NCBI RefSeq assembly: GCF_013410655.1
Contig: NZ_JACCFP010000001.1
Span: 2,255,501-2,319,500, forward strand
Direction of reading: 5' to 3'
Length of the DNA: 64,000 nucleotides
Source: Nocardioides thalensis
Lineage (GTDB): Bacteria; Actinomycetota; Actinomycetes; Propionibacteriales; Nocardioidaceae
Both the position numbers and the translations under genes were made by a program. Position 1 is the stretch's first letter, and every line of letters begins with the position of its first letter. Positions 17,835 to 28,606 of the stretch are shown piece by piece. The notes under the pieces are model-generated. The model did not search any database and was not told the DNA's origin. It saw nothing but the letters and a program-made list of their open reading frames with translations.

Positions 17835-18796
17835 GCGCCGACCTCCCTCGCCTTGCGGGTCTTGGTCTCGACGCCGGGCAGGACCTGGGTGCCGACGCCC
17901 TCGTCGGTGAACAGCTCGAGCAGCACAGAGTGCTCCTGGCGGCCGTCGACGACCGTCGCGCGCTTCACTCCCCCGCGCACGGCCTGCAGGCAGGCGCCCA
18001 TCTTCGGGATCATGCCGCTGGCCAGGGTCGGGAGGATCTCCTCGAGCGCGTCGGGGCCGATCTCGCCGATGACCTCCTCGGGGTCGGGCCAGTCGAGGTA
18101 GAGGCCCTCGACGTCGGTGAGCACGAGCAGCTTCTCGGCACCCAGCGCGACCGCGAGCGCGGCCGCCGCCGAGTCGGCGTTGACGTTGTGCACGACGCGG
18201 TCGACGTCCGGCGCCACGCTGGACACGACCGGGATCCGGCCGGCCTCGATCAGGTCGACCACGGCCTCGGGACGCACCTTGGTCACCTCGCCGACGAGTC
18301 CGAGGTCGACCTCCTCGCCGTCGACGACGGTGCCGGTCGGCTCGGCGGTGAAGAGCCCGGCGTCCTCGCCCGAGAGGCCGACGGCCAAGGGCCCGTGCTC
18401 GTTGATCAGGCCCACCAGCTCGCGCTGCACCTGGCCGACGAGCACCATCCGCACGACGTCCATCGCCTCGGGCGTGGTGACGCGGAGGCCGCCGCGGAAC
18501 TCGGACTCGATGCCGAGCCGGTCGAGCATCTCGGAGATCTGCGGGCCGCCGCCGTGGACCACGACCGGCTTGAACCCGGCGAAGCGCAGGAACGCGATGT
18601 CCTCGGCGAAGGCCCGCTTGAGCCGGTCGTCGGTCATGGCGTTGCCGCCGTACTTAATGACGACGACCTTGCCGTGATACTCCTTCAGCCACGGCAGCGC
18701 CGCGGCCAGGGTGCGCGCCTTGGCGGGGTCGGGCTTGCCGGGCTGGTAGGCGACGGTCTCGATGTCGATGCTGGTCTCTTCGTGGGGGGAGCTCAT
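17831..18796 (-). CDS. argB: Acetylglutamate kinase
   Basis: 321 aa, amino-acid kinase fold. It phosphorylates N-acetylglutamate. The phosphate loop is [10 protein letters not shown], then [31 protein letters not shown] and the C-terminal [21 protein letters not shown]. The ~35-residue N-terminal extension with a helix before the kinase core ([11 protein letters not shown]) is typical of arginine-inhibited hexameric enzymes, so feedback control is likely but inferred. The start overlaps argJ by 4 bp. Confidence 0.97.
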
Positions 18797-19944
18797 GAGG
18801 AGTAGGCGCTGTTCTCGTGGACGTAGGCGTGGGTGAGGTCGTTGGTCCAGACGGTCGCCTCGGCGTCTCCTGCCTTGAGGTCGATCGTGACGGTCACCTG
18901 GCGCGGCGTGAGGTCGACGGTGGCGGGGTCCTCCCCCGGTCCGGAGTTCTTGCAGACCCACACACCGTTCATCGCGACGTCGAGGTCGGCCGGGTCGAAG
19001 GCCGCGGTCGTCGTACCGATGCTGGCCAGGACGCGGCCCCAGTTGGGGTCGTTGCCGAACACGGCGGCCTTGAAGAGGTTCGACCGGGCGACGCTGCGGC
19101 CGACCTCGACCGCCTCGTCCTCGCTCGCGGCGTTGACGGTGGTGATCGCGATCTCGTGGTCGGCGCCCTCGGCGTCGGCGAGCAGCTGCATCGCCAGGCT
19201 GGTGCACGCCTCGGTAAGGGCCGCGGTGAGCTCCTCCGCGGTCGGCGTCACGCCGCTCGCACCGCTGGCCATGACCGTGACGGTGTCGTTGGTCGACTGG
19301 CATCCGTCCGAGTCGAGCCGGTCGAAGCTGACCCGGGTGGCGTCGCGGAGTGCCTTGTCCAGTACGGCGGCCGGCACCTCTGCGTCGGTCGTGATCACGA
19401 CGAGCATGGTCGCGAGGGCGGGCGCGAGCATGCCGGCGCCCTTGGCCATCCCGCCGACCGACCAGCCGTCGCGCTCGACCACGACCTGCTTGCTGACGCT
19501 GTCGGTCGTCATGATCGCCTCGGCGGCGTCGTTGCCGCCCTCGGCCGACAGCAGCCCGTGCACCGCGGTGACGCCGTCGAGCAGCGTCTGCCGGTCGTTG
19601 CGCAGCCCGATGAGGCCGGTGGAGCAGACGACGACGTCGATCGCGCCGATGCCGAGCTTGGACGCGACCGCCTCCGCGACCTCGTGTGTCGTCTGAAAGC
19701 CCTCGGGGCCGGTGTAGCAGTTGGCGCCGCCGGAGTTGAGGACGACCGCCTTGACGACGCCGTCCTTGACGACCTGCTCGCTCCACAGGACCGGGTTGGC
19801 CTTGCAGCGGTTGCTGGTGAAGACGGTGGCGGAGTCGAAGCGCGGGCCCTGGTTGACGACGAGGGCGAGGTCCTTCGCTCCGGTCGACTTCAGGCCGATG
19901 GCGGTGCCGGCTGCGACGAAGCCGGCGGGGTGGGTGACGCTCAT
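18793..19944 (-). CDS. argJ: Glutamate N-acetyltransferase / amino-acid acetyltransferase (ArgJ)
   Basis: 383 aa. Ornithine acetyltransferase recycles the acetyl group from acetylornithine to glutamate. It is made as a precursor that self-cleaves before a Thr nucleophile. Here the site is in [11 protein letters not shown] (Thr about 179), with the oxyanion-hole segment VCSTGLIG near 105 and NDPNWGR near 300. AGGAAC precedes the ATG. The start lies 29 bp after the ACT-domain gene, the largest gap among the early arg genes. Confidence 0.96.
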   Translation of the reverse strand: MSVTHPAGFVAAGTAIGLKSTGAKDLALVVNQGPRFDSATVFTSNRCKANPVLWSEQVVKDGVVKAVVLNSGGANCYTGPEGFQTTHEVAEAVASKLGIGAIDVVVCSTGLIGLRNDRQTLLDGVTAVHGLLSAEGGNDAAEAIMTTDSVSKQVVVERDGWSVGGMAKGAGMLAPALATMLVVITTDAEVPAAVLDKALRDATRVSFDRLDSDGCQSTNDTVTVMASGASGVTPTAEELTAALTEACTSLAMQLLADAEGADHEIAITTVNAASEDEAVEVGRSVARSNLFKAAVFGNDPNWGRVLASIGTTTAAFDPADLDVAMNGVWVCKNSGPGEDPATVDLTPRQVTVTIDLKAGDAEATVWTNDLTHAYVHENSAYSS

Positions 19945-19973
19945 GTGGGTTCCTTCGATCAGGTCGGTGGGGA

Positions 19974-21496
<1,523 letters not shown>

Positions 21497-21497
21497 C

Positions 21498-21509
21498 TAG
21501 GTTCGCCGC
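21498..21509 (+). promoter_or_regulatory. -10 box of a probable leaderless promoter
   Basis: TAGGTT at 21498-21503 is followed by 6 nt and the ATG at 21510. A -35-like TCGACC lies 18 bp upstream. No Shine-Dalgarno is visible. Confidence 0.5.
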
Positions 21510-22301
21510 ATGGCCCGCCTCAGCGATACCCCGTACCTCGACCATATCCGAGCCGAGTCGGCGCGATTCCGCGTCGTGCTCGCCGACTGCGACCCGGCTG
21601 CCCGGGTGCCGTCGTGCCCCGACTGGTCGGCCGACGACCTGCTGTGGCACCTCGCCGGCGTGCAGCAGTGGTGGACGACGGTGCTGCGCAACCGGCCGAC
21701 GCAGCCGGAGTCGGTCGACCCGGAGCGGCCGGGAGACCGGGCCGGGCTCCTCGCCTTCTTCGACGAGTGGTCGGCGGCGCTCTCCGACGAGCTGGAGCAG
21801 GCCGACCCGGCCGAGGAGTGCTGGACGTGGTCGTCCGACCACACCGTCGGATTCATCCTGCGGCGCCAGGCGCACGAGGCGCTGATCCACCGGCTCGACG
21901 CCGAGCTCGCCGCCGGCTCCGTGACCCCGCTGGACCCGGTGCTCGCCAGCGACGGCGTCGACGAGGTGCTCGACGTGATGTACGGCGGGCTGCCGCCGTG
22001 GGGCACCTGGGAGCCGCTCGACCACCACGTGCGGGTCGACTGCACCGACACCGACCAGAGCACCTGGGTGCGGCTGGGTCTCTTCTCCGGCACCTCTCCC
22101 GACGGGCAGGAGTACGCCGGCGAGGAGGACGCCCACGTCGTGGCCGATCCCGGCACCGCACCCGACGTCGTCGTCAACGGCACCGCCGACGACCTCGACG
22201 CGTGGCTGTGGCGGCGGCGCGACGACAGCGGCATCACCCACGCCGGGGACCAGGCGATCTACGAGCGGTTCCTCGCCTGCGTCAACCACCCGATCGACTG
22301 A
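21510..22301 (+). CDS. Maleylpyruvate isomerase / mycothiol-dependent enzyme family protein
   Basis: 263 aa. The N-terminal DinB-like MDMPI domain has VPSCPDWSADDLLWHLAGVQQWW near residue 30 and a metal-ligand-type His in RRQAHEALIHRLDAEL near 125, the pattern of mycothiol-dependent transferases. A C-terminal domain begins near residue 175. The substrate is unknown. It is divergent from argC and convergent with the propeller gene, with only 9 bp between the stops. Confidence 0.88.
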   Translation: MARLSDTPYLDHIRAESARFRVVLADCDPAARVPSCPDWSADDLLWHLAGVQQWWTTVLRNRPTQPESVDPERPGDRAGLLAFFDEWSAALSDELEQADPAEECWTWSSDHTVGFILRRQAHEALIHRLDAELAAGSVTPLDPVLASDGVDEVLDVMYGGLPPWGTWEPLDHHVRVDCTDTDQSTWVRLGLFSGTSPDGQEYAGEEDAHVVADPGTAPDVVVNGTADDLDAWLWRRRDDSGITHAGDQAIYERFLACVNHPID

Positions 22302-22310
22302 GCGTCCGGG

Positions 22311-23873
22311 TCAGCGGCTGCCCCAGACGGGGATGCCGACCTCGCCGTCGGGGACGGGCTTCACGTCTGTCGCAGGTCCGAGCTCACCATTGACGTAGGG
22401 GGCTGTGGCCAAGACTTCGACGCCGTCATCGTCCTTCATCGTGAACGCGACAGCATCCCCGCTGGGCGACCAAACGGGGTGCGCGTAACCCTCTCCGATG
22501 CTTTCCGCGTTCTCGAGATTCTTGTCGGCGACCCAAAGCTCCCCGAACTCGGTGTCATCGGGGTGGACGACGAACAGCAGCTTCCCAGCCTGTTCCGACC
22601 AGTCCGGATGGGACAGCCGCGCGTCGGGCATGTCGGTGATGGTCAACTGAGACGGGGCTCTCTCCGCACGATAGTTGCCGAGATCGATGTCGAGCGACCA
22701 GAGGGTTTCGTCCGTCTGGGTATAGACGATCGTGTTCTCGTCCACCCAAGTCGGCGACCCGCTGAGTGGCGGCATGTCGGTCATCAACGCGTAAGCCGCG
22801 CCGTTGACCGGATTGGCGAGGTAGATCCCAGCAGGCTCGTCCTCGTCGCCCGCGCAGAGCAAGGCAAGCCATGCACCATCGAGGCTCCAGCCCGGGCGTA
22901 CAGAGTTTGCGCACGGCCCTTCACCGTCAAAGACTTCCTCAGACTGGCCCGTCGCGACGTCCAGCATCATCAGGATCCTGGGCTCGCCCGCCGCGCCGAC
23001 GAGGTAGGCGACCTGCGTGCGGTCGGGTGAGATGGACGGCAGGTGGTCCTGCGGCCCCTTCGTCAGCCTCTTCACACCACCACCGTCGGCGTCGACCCGG
23101 TCGATCCGCTCATCGTCACCGATGTAAGCCACCAGGATGTCGCCATCGGGAACCGCGGTCAGGCGCTCTTTCGTCGAGTCGGTCGTGGGATCACTCGCGG
23201 TCGGCGTGTCCTCAGGATCATTGGCGTTGGTCGTCGTGTCCCGCTCCAGCCACAGAGCCAGCCCGATCCCCCCGACCAGCCCCAGCACGACGGCGAACGA
23301 CACGGCCAGCAACACCACGGAGCGGCGCTTGCGGCGCCGTACGGGCGGGCTCGGCACGGGCGGCGGTGACGCCGGCACCGACCGCTCGCGGTCGAACGCG
23401 GTCGGCACGGCCTCGGCGCTGCCGACGGTCCCCGGCCCGGGGTCCGGCTCGGGGCTCGGTCGCGGCGTCGGAGGTCGGGGCGGCGGAGGCGGCGGCGTCG
23501 CCGGCCTCGGGTCGACGGGTGCGGCGGTGGGCAGGGATCGTTCGACGACCGCCGCCTCCACCCGGCCCAGCGCGAAGCCCAGGGCCGCGACGGCCCAGCT
23601 CGCCCGCCTGCTGTCGTCGGACCCGCGGTCGCGCGCGAGCGCGGCGCCGGCCTCGGCCACCGCGGCGGCCGGAGCGGCGCCGTTGTCGAGCATCGTCAGC
23701 AGCCGGTCGAGACCGCCCAGGCGTACCGCGTCGACCAGCAGGTTGAGCTCGCCGATCGTCGCCTCGTCCTCGCCGAGGAAGTCGTCGAGCGCGCCCCGTA
23801 GCTCGGTCGCGTCGTCGACGACCGCGGCGCCTCGCGCGGCGACGAGCTCGCGCAGGCTGTCGTGCAGGGCCAT
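22311..23873 (-). CDS. Membrane-anchored TolB-like beta-propeller protein with N-terminal helical adaptor-like domain
   Basis: 520 aa. Residues 1-~110 form a helical cytoplasmic domain (ELNLLVDAVRLGGLDRLLTML and RRASWAVAALGFALG). A Pro-rich linker (~115-175), a basic RRRKRRS stop and one membrane helix (~184-208) follow. An extracellular WD40/PD40-type propeller completes it, with repeated ISPDRTQVAYL, WSLDGAWLALL and WSPSGDAVAF units. The N-terminal pattern resembles short adaptor domains seen before kinase or sensor modules in actinobacteria. I infer a signalling or sensing role. A -10-like TACTCT and GAGGAG precede the ATG. Confidence 0.8.
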   Translation of the reverse strand: MALHDSLRELVAARGAAVVDDATELRGALDDFLGEDEATIGELNLLVDAVRLGGLDRLLTMLDNGAAPAAAVAEAGAALARDRGSDDSRRASWAVAALGFALGRVEAAVVERSLPTAAPVDPRPATPPPPPPRPPTPRPSPEPDPGPGTVGSAEAVPTAFDRERSVPASPPPVPSPPVRRRKRRSVVLLAVSFAVVLGLVGGIGLALWLERDTTTNANDPEDTPTASDPTTDSTKERLTAVPDGDILVAYIGDDERIDRVDADGGGVKRLTKGPQDHLPSISPDRTQVAYLVGAAGEPRILMMLDVATGQSEEVFDGEGPCANSVRPGWSLDGAWLALLCAGDEDEPAGIYLANPVNGAAYALMTDMPPLSGSPTWVDENTIVYTQTDETLWSLDIDLGNYRAERAPSQLTITDMPDARLSHPDWSEQAGKLLFVVHPDDTEFGELWVADKNLENAESIGEGYAHPVWSPSGDAVAFTMKDDDGVEVLATAPYVNGELGPATDVKPVPDGEVGIPVWGSR

Positions 23874-23967
23874 GACGCTCCTCGGGATCGGCTGCCGGGC
23901 TCAGAGTAGAGCCCGCAGGGGTCTGATGCCGCGAAAGTCCGATCGGTTCTCGCCGTCAGTGACGCCG

Positions 23968-23980
23968 TACCCTTCCGGTC
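23968..23980 (+). promoter_or_regulatory. -10 box of a possible leaderless promoter
   Basis: TACCCT at 23968-23973 lies 7 nt before the GTG start at 23981, and no ribosome-binding site is visible. Weaker than the other examples. Confidence 0.35.
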
Positions 23981-24859
23981 GTGGCGACCGACCCCGAGGC
24001 AACCCATCTGCGCGCGACTTGGGAGCGCCTCGGCATCCCGGGCGTGATCGACGTGCACACCCACTTCATGCCCAAGCAGGTCATGGACAAGGTGTGGTCC
24101 TACTTCGACCAGGTCGGCCCGCTGACCGGCGTCGAGTGGCCGATCGCCTACCGCCACGACGAGGAGGACCGCGTGGCCCGGCTGCGGTCGTTCGGGGTGC
24201 TGCGCTTCACCTCGCTCGTCTACGCCCACAAGCCGGAGATGGCCGCCTGGCTCAACGCCTGGGCCCGCGACTTCGCCGACCGTACGCCGGACTGCGTGCC
24301 GACGGCGACGTTCTATCCCGAGCCGTCGGCGCCGGCGTACGTCGCCCAGGCGCTCGAGCAGGGAGCGGGCATCTTCAAGGCGCACGTCCAGGTCGGCGAC
24401 TACGACCCGCGCGACCCGCTGCTGGCTCCGGTCTGGGGCCTGCTCGAGGACGCGGGCGTCCCGGTGGTGTTCCACTGCGGCTCGGGCCCGGCCCCGGGAC
24501 GCTTCACCGGACCCGGCCCGGTCACCGAGGTCCTGCGGCGCCACCCGCGGCTGCGGCTGGTGATCGCGCACATGGGCCTCCCCGAGTACGCCGAGTTCCT
24601 CGACCTCGCGGACGCCTACGCGGGCGTCCACCTCGACACGACGATGGCGTTCACCGACTTCGTCGAGCAGGGCTCGCCGTTCGACCGTGCCCTGCTCCCC
24701 CGGCTGGTCGACCTCGGCGACAAGATCCTGCTCGGCACCGACTTCCCCAACATCCCGTACCCGTTCCGCCACCAGGTCGAGGCGCTGGAGCGGCTCGACC
24801 TCGGCGACGACTGGCTGCGGGCGGTGCTGCTCCGCAACGCCGAGCGGCTCCTGGCCTGA
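23981..24859 (+). CDS. Amidohydrolase family 2 protein
   Basis: 292 aa, TIM-barrel metal-dependent hydrolase or decarboxylase. Metal ligands are visible in order: VIDVHTHFMP (residues ~18), a lysine in GIFKAHVQVG, VVFHCGSGPAP, VIAHMGLPEY and the late aspartate in LLGTDFPNIPYPF. This is the amidohydrolase-2 (ACMSD/TIM-barrel) pattern. The substrate is not evident. The start is GTG. It is convergent with pheT, with 27 bp between the stops. Confidence 0.9.
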   Translation: MATDPEATHLRATWERLGIPGVIDVHTHFMPKQVMDKVWSYFDQVGPLTGVEWPIAYRHDEEDRVARLRSFGVLRFTSLVYAHKPEMAAWLNAWARDFADRTPDCVPTATFYPEPSAPAYVAQALEQGAGIFKAHVQVGDYDPRDPLLAPVWGLLEDAGVPVVFHCGSGPAPGRFTGPGPVTEVLRRHPRLRLVIAHMGLPEYAEFLDLADAYAGVHLDTTMAFTDFVEQGSPFDRALLPRLVDLGDKILLGTDFPNIPYPFRHQVEALERLDLGDDWLRAVLLRNAERLLA

Positions 24860-24886
24860 GCAGCCCGGGACCGCCGAGCGCCCGGC

Positions 24887-27370
24887 TCAGGCCCGCTGTA
24901 CGGCGCCGGTGAGCTCAGCCGCCCGCGCCACCGCCGCGTCACGCGCGGCGCCGGTCTCGGCGTCGGTCAGCGTCCGGTTACCGGCGCGGAACCGCAGCGC
25001 GAACGCGAGCGACTTCCGGCCGGCGCCGATCTGCTCGCCGGTGTAGACGTCGAACAGCCGCACCGACTCGAGCAGCTCGCCCGCCCCCTCGCGCAGCGCG
25101 GCCTCGACGGCACCGGCCGTGACGTCGGCGTCGACGACCAGGGCGACGTCCTCCTTCGCCATCGGCATCGCCGAGAGCGCCGGCCCCGGCGTCACGTCGA
25201 CCGCCTTCGCCATCAGCCGGTCGAGGTCGAGCTCGACCGCAGCGCTGCGCACCGGCAGGTCGAACGCGTCACAGACCTTCGGGTGCAGCTCGCCGGCGTG
25301 GCCGATGGTCTCGCCGTCGACGACCAGCGCGGCGCAGCGGCCGGGGTGCCACGGCGCGTGGGTCGCCTGCTGCGGCTCGATCGTCACGCCGAGCTCGTCG
25401 CCGAGGCGGCGGGCGACGCCAATGGCGTCGGCCCAGCCGGCGGCGCGGCCGTCACCCCACCAGCCGGCGCGCTCCCGCTCGCCCGCCAGCACCACGGACA
25501 GGTGCAGCGGCTGACGCGGGATGGCGTCGTAGAGCTTGTCGAGCTCCGCGTCGTCCGGGCGGCGGTCGACGCCGTAGATCGGCGCCGGTCCGCGGTCGAC
25601 CGGGAACGCGACCGTGCCGGTCTCGAAGAGAGCGACCCCGCTCGCTCCGCGGCTGAGGTTGCGCGCGGCGGCTTTGATCAGCCCGGGCAGCAGCGTCGTC
25701 GTGTACGACGGCTCCTCGGCGGAGATCGGGTTCGCCAGCACGACGGTGTCACGGCGCGGGTCGTCGGCGGGCAGGCCGAGCGCGTCCAGCGTCGCCGAGC
25801 CGACGAACGGGAAGCTGATCACCTCGACGCAGCCGGCACCGGCCAGCGTGCGCCCGATCCGGCGACGCAGCCGCTGCTCGCGGGTCAGGCCACGACCGGC
25901 GGCCTCGCGCGGCAGCACCGACGGCACCTGGTCGTAGCCGACGACGCGCGCGACCTCCTCGACCAGGTCGAACGGGTCGGTGATGTCGGGGCGCCACGGC
26001 GGCGGCGTCGCCGCCACCCGGTCGCCTCCGACCGCGACCTCGCAGCCGACCGCCGCGAGGTGGGCGACCGTCGTCTCGCCGGAGATGTCGATGCCGGTGA
26101 CCCGGGCGGGCAGGTCGGCGGGGATGGTGATGGTCGGGGCGGCGGGCGGAGTGCCGACGACGGTGACGCCGGGCTCCGCCGTGGCGCCGCCGAGCTCCAC
26201 GAGCAGCTCGACCACCCGGTCCGCCGCCGCCTCGCAGATCGTCGGGTCGACGCCGCGCTCGTTGCGCTTCCCTGCCTCGGAGGTGATCTTGTGGCGCTTG
26301 CCGGTGCGGAACATCGAGACCGGGTCCCAGTGCGCGGCCTCGACCAGCACCGAGGTCGTCGCGTCGGACATCTCGGTCGTGGCGCCGCCCATCACGCCGC
26401 CGAGGCCGATGATCCCGGAGTCGTCGGTGACCACGAGGTCCTCGGTCGACAGCGTGCGCTCGGCGTCATCGAGCGTCGTCATCCGCTCGCCGGCAACGGC
26501 ACGGCGGACGCGGATCGGGCCCTGGAGCTTGTCGCGGTCGTAGCCGTGGATCGGCCGACCGGTCTCGAGCATCACGTAGTTGGTGATGTCGACGGCCAGC
26601 GAGATCGGGCGCATGCCCGCGTGGCGCAGGCGCGCGGCCATCCAGTCCGGCGTCGGCGCGGTCGGGTCGAAGCCCGTCACCGCGCGCGCCACGAACACCG
26701 GGCAGCCGGCAGGGTCGTCGACGACGACCGGGTAGCCCTGGTCGTCGGCCGGCGGTACGTCGCGCACGGCCGGGTCGCGGTACGGCGCGTCGAAGGCCAG
26801 CGCGGCGTCTCGCGCGATGCCCCGCAGCGACAGGCCGTAGGCCCGGTCGGGGTTGATCTCGAACTCGATGACCTCCTCGTCGAGGCCGAGCACCTTGAAC
26901 GCGTCGTCGCCGGGCGCGCCCGCGTCGGCGGGCAGCACGATGATGCCGTCGTGGTCGTCGCCGATGCCGAGCTCGCGCGAGGAGCAGATCATGCCGGCGG
27001 ACACGTGGCCGTAGGTCTTGCGGGCGGAGATCTCGAACCCGCCCGGCAGCACGCCACCGGGGAGCACGACGACCACGAGGTCGCCGGGCTCGAAGTTGTG
27101 GGCGCCGCAGACGATGCCCTGGGGCTCACCGGTGCCGTTGGCGTCGCCGACGTCGACGGTGCACCAGTTGATCGTCTTGCCGTTCTTCTGCGGCTCGGGC
27201 TCCATGGTGAGCACCTTGCCGACGACGAGCGGCCCCTCGATGCCGGCTGCCGCGCTCTCGATGGCCTCGAGCTTGAGGCCGAGGTCGGTCAGCCGGTCGG
27301 CCAGTCGCTCGGCCGTGACGTCGGCCGACAGGTCGACGTACTCCTTGATCCAGGAGACGGATGCCTTCAC
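24887..27370 (-). CDS. pheT: Phenylalanine-tRNA ligase beta subunit
   Basis: 827 aa, normal for bacterial PheT. In order: an N-terminal tRNA-binding OB domain (~40-150, with VVCGAHNFEPGDLVVV), B3/B4 editing domain, B5 domain (~400-480), a catalytic-like core, and a C-terminal anticodon-binding FDX-ACB domain (ALSAMPMAKEDVALVVDADV). It forms an alpha2beta2 enzyme with PheS. The start is GTG, 4 nt after the pheS stop. Confidence 0.97.
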   Translation of the reverse strand: MKASVSWIKEYVDLSADVTAERLADRLTDLGLKLEAIESAAAGIEGPLVVGKVLTMEPEPQKNGKTINWCTVDVGDANGTGEPQGIVCGAHNFEPGDLVVVVLPGGVLPGGFEISARKTYGHVSAGMICSSRELGIGDDHDGIIVLPADAGAPGDDAFKVLGLDEEVIEFEINPDRAYGLSLRGIARDAALAFDAPYRDPAVRDVPPADDQGYPVVVDDPAGCPVFVARAVTGFDPTAPTPDWMAARLRHAGMRPISLAVDITNYVMLETGRPIHGYDRDKLQGPIRVRRAVAGERMTTLDDAERTLSTEDLVVTDDSGIIGLGGVMGGATTEMSDATTSVLVEAAHWDPVSMFRTGKRHKITSEAGKRNERGVDPTICEAAADRVVELLVELGGATAEPGVTVVGTPPAAPTITIPADLPARVTGIDISGETTVAHLAAVGCEVAVGGDRVAATPPPWRPDITDPFDLVEEVARVVGYDQVPSVLPREAAGRGLTREQRLRRRIGRTLAGAGCVEVISFPFVGSATLDALGLPADDPRRDTVVLANPISAEEPSYTTTLLPGLIKAAARNLSRGASGVALFETGTVAFPVDRGPAPIYGVDRRPDDAELDKLYDAIPRQPLHLSVVLAGERERAGWWGDGRAAGWADAIGVARRLGDELGVTIEPQQATHAPWHPGRCAALVVDGETIGHAGELHPKVCDAFDLPVRSAAVELDLDRLMAKAVDVTPGPALSAMPMAKEDVALVVDADVTAGAVEAALREGAGELLESVRLFDVYTGEQIGAGRKSLAFALRFRAGNRTLTDAETGAARDAAVARAAELTGAVQRA

Positions 27371-27374
27371 TGGT

Positions 27375-28472
27375 CTACAGCTCCGTTCCGAAAGCAGTGG
27401 TGAAGCGGACGTCGCCCTCGAAGAGCGCGCGCAGGTCCTCGAGCCCGTGCCGGAACATCAGGGTCCGGTCGATGCCCATGCCGAACGCGAAGCCGGTGTA
27501 GCGCTCCGCGTCGACACCGCAGGCGGTCAGCACCCGCGGGTTGACCACGCCGCAGCCGCCCCACTCGATCCAGCCCTCGCCCCGGCAGGTGCGACACGAC
27601 GCGGAGTCGACGCCGTTGCAGACGAAGCACTTGAGGTCGACCTCGGCGCTCGGCTCGGTGAACGGGAAGTACGACGGCCGGAACCGCGTGGTGCTCTCCT
27701 CGCCGAACATCTGCTGCGCGAAGTGGTCGAGCGTCCCCTTGAGGTGGCCCATGGTGATGCCCTCGTCGATCGCGAGGCCCTCCACCTGGTGGAACACCGG
27801 GGAGTGCGTGGCGTCGTACTCGTCCGTGCGGAACACGCGGCCCGGGCACACGACGTAGATCGGCGGCTCGCGGGTCAGCATCGTGCGCGCCTGCACCGGG
27901 CTGGTGTGGGTGCGCAGCACCAGGTGGTTGTCGGCCGGCTCGGTCCAGAACGTGTCCTGCATCGTCCGGGCCGGGTGGTCGGGCCCGAGGTTGAGCGCGT
28001 CGAAGTTGAGCCACTCGGCCTCGATGACGGGACCCTCGGCGACCTCCCAGCCCATCGCGACGAAGATGTCGGCGATCAGCTCGGCGCCGGTCGTCAGCGG
28101 GTGGCGCGCGCCGGCGGGCACGCGGTCGGTCGGGAGCGTGACGTCGACGGTCTCCTCGACGAGGATCCGCTCGTCCTGCTCGGCCTGGAGCACCTCCTGC
28201 CGGGCGGCGAGGGCCTGGTTGACCGCACCGCGCGCCTGGCCGACCCGCTGGCCGGCCTCCTTGCGCGCCTGGGGCGGCAACGCGCCGATCTCGCGGTTGG
28301 CGAGCCCGAGCGGCGACCGGTCGCCGGCGTGGTCGGTCCGCACCTGCTTGAGCGCCTCGAGGTCGGTGGCGGCGGCGATCGCGGCCAGTGCCGCCTCGCG
28401 CGCGGCCTCGACGGCCTCGGGCTGGAGCGCGGCGACCTCGACGGGGTCGTAGTCGGTGTTGGGGCCGGACAT
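27375..28472 (-). CDS. pheS: Phenylalanine-tRNA ligase alpha subunit
   Basis: 365 aa. An N-terminal coiled coil (~1-100) precedes the class-II core. Motif 2 lies around [20 protein letters not shown] and motif 3 in [23 protein letters not shown] four-Cys cluster ([20 protein letters not shown]) resembles a zinc site and is typical of actinobacterial PheS. It is separated from the histidine kinase upstream by 115 bp containing its own promoter. Confidence 0.97.
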   Translation of the reverse strand: MSGPNTDYDPVEVAALQPEAVEAAREAALAAIAAATDLEALKQVRTDHAGDRSPLGLANREIGALPPQARKEAGQRVGQARGAVNQALAARQEVLQAEQDERILVEETVDVTLPTDRVPAGARHPLTTGAELIADIFVAMGWEVAEGPVIEAEWLNFDALNLGPDHPARTMQDTFWTEPADNHLVLRTHTSPVQARTMLTREPPIYVVCPGRVFRTDEYDATHSPVFHQVEGLAIDEGITMGHLKGTLDHFAQQMFGEESTTRFRPSYFPFTEPSAEVDLKCFVCNGVDSASCRTCRGEGWIEWGGCGVVNPRVLTACGVDAERYTGFAFGMGIDRTLMFRHGLEDLRALFEGDVRFTTAFGTEL

Positions 28473-28529
28473 CGGTGCCTTTCGGGTGTGGCTGGACAGC
28501 CGACGGCTGCCCGGGCGGGGCTGATGAGC

Positions 28530-28535
28530 AGTCTA
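28530..28535 (-). promoter_or_regulatory. -10 box of the pheST promoter
   Basis: The minus strand reads TAGACT, a strong actinobacterial -10, 57 nt before the pheS ATG. A -35-like TTCGCG lies 19 bp upstream of it. GAAAGG sits 6 nt before the ATG. Confidence 0.5.
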
Positions 28536-28582
28536 GGAACTACGCCGCCGTGCTCGCGAACCGGTTACCGGACGCGGACGGA

Positions 28583-28606
28583 GCCGGTCAGGGGTGGCTG
28601 ACCGGC
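28583..28606 (-). terminator. Possible hairpin terminator after the histidine kinase gene
   Basis: A perfect 9-bp stem (gccggtcag / ctgaccggc) with a 6-nt loop spans the histidine kinase stop codon. No U-tract follows, so this is at most an actinobacterial-type U-less terminator. Confidence 0.35.

Noticed and set aside
25283..27403. Long open frame (about 700 codons) on the plus strand opposite pheT
   Set aside because: It is the mirror of a high-GC gene. Its product is an Arg/Gly/Asp/Val-rich shadow with no motifs, whereas the minus strand encodes clear PheT.
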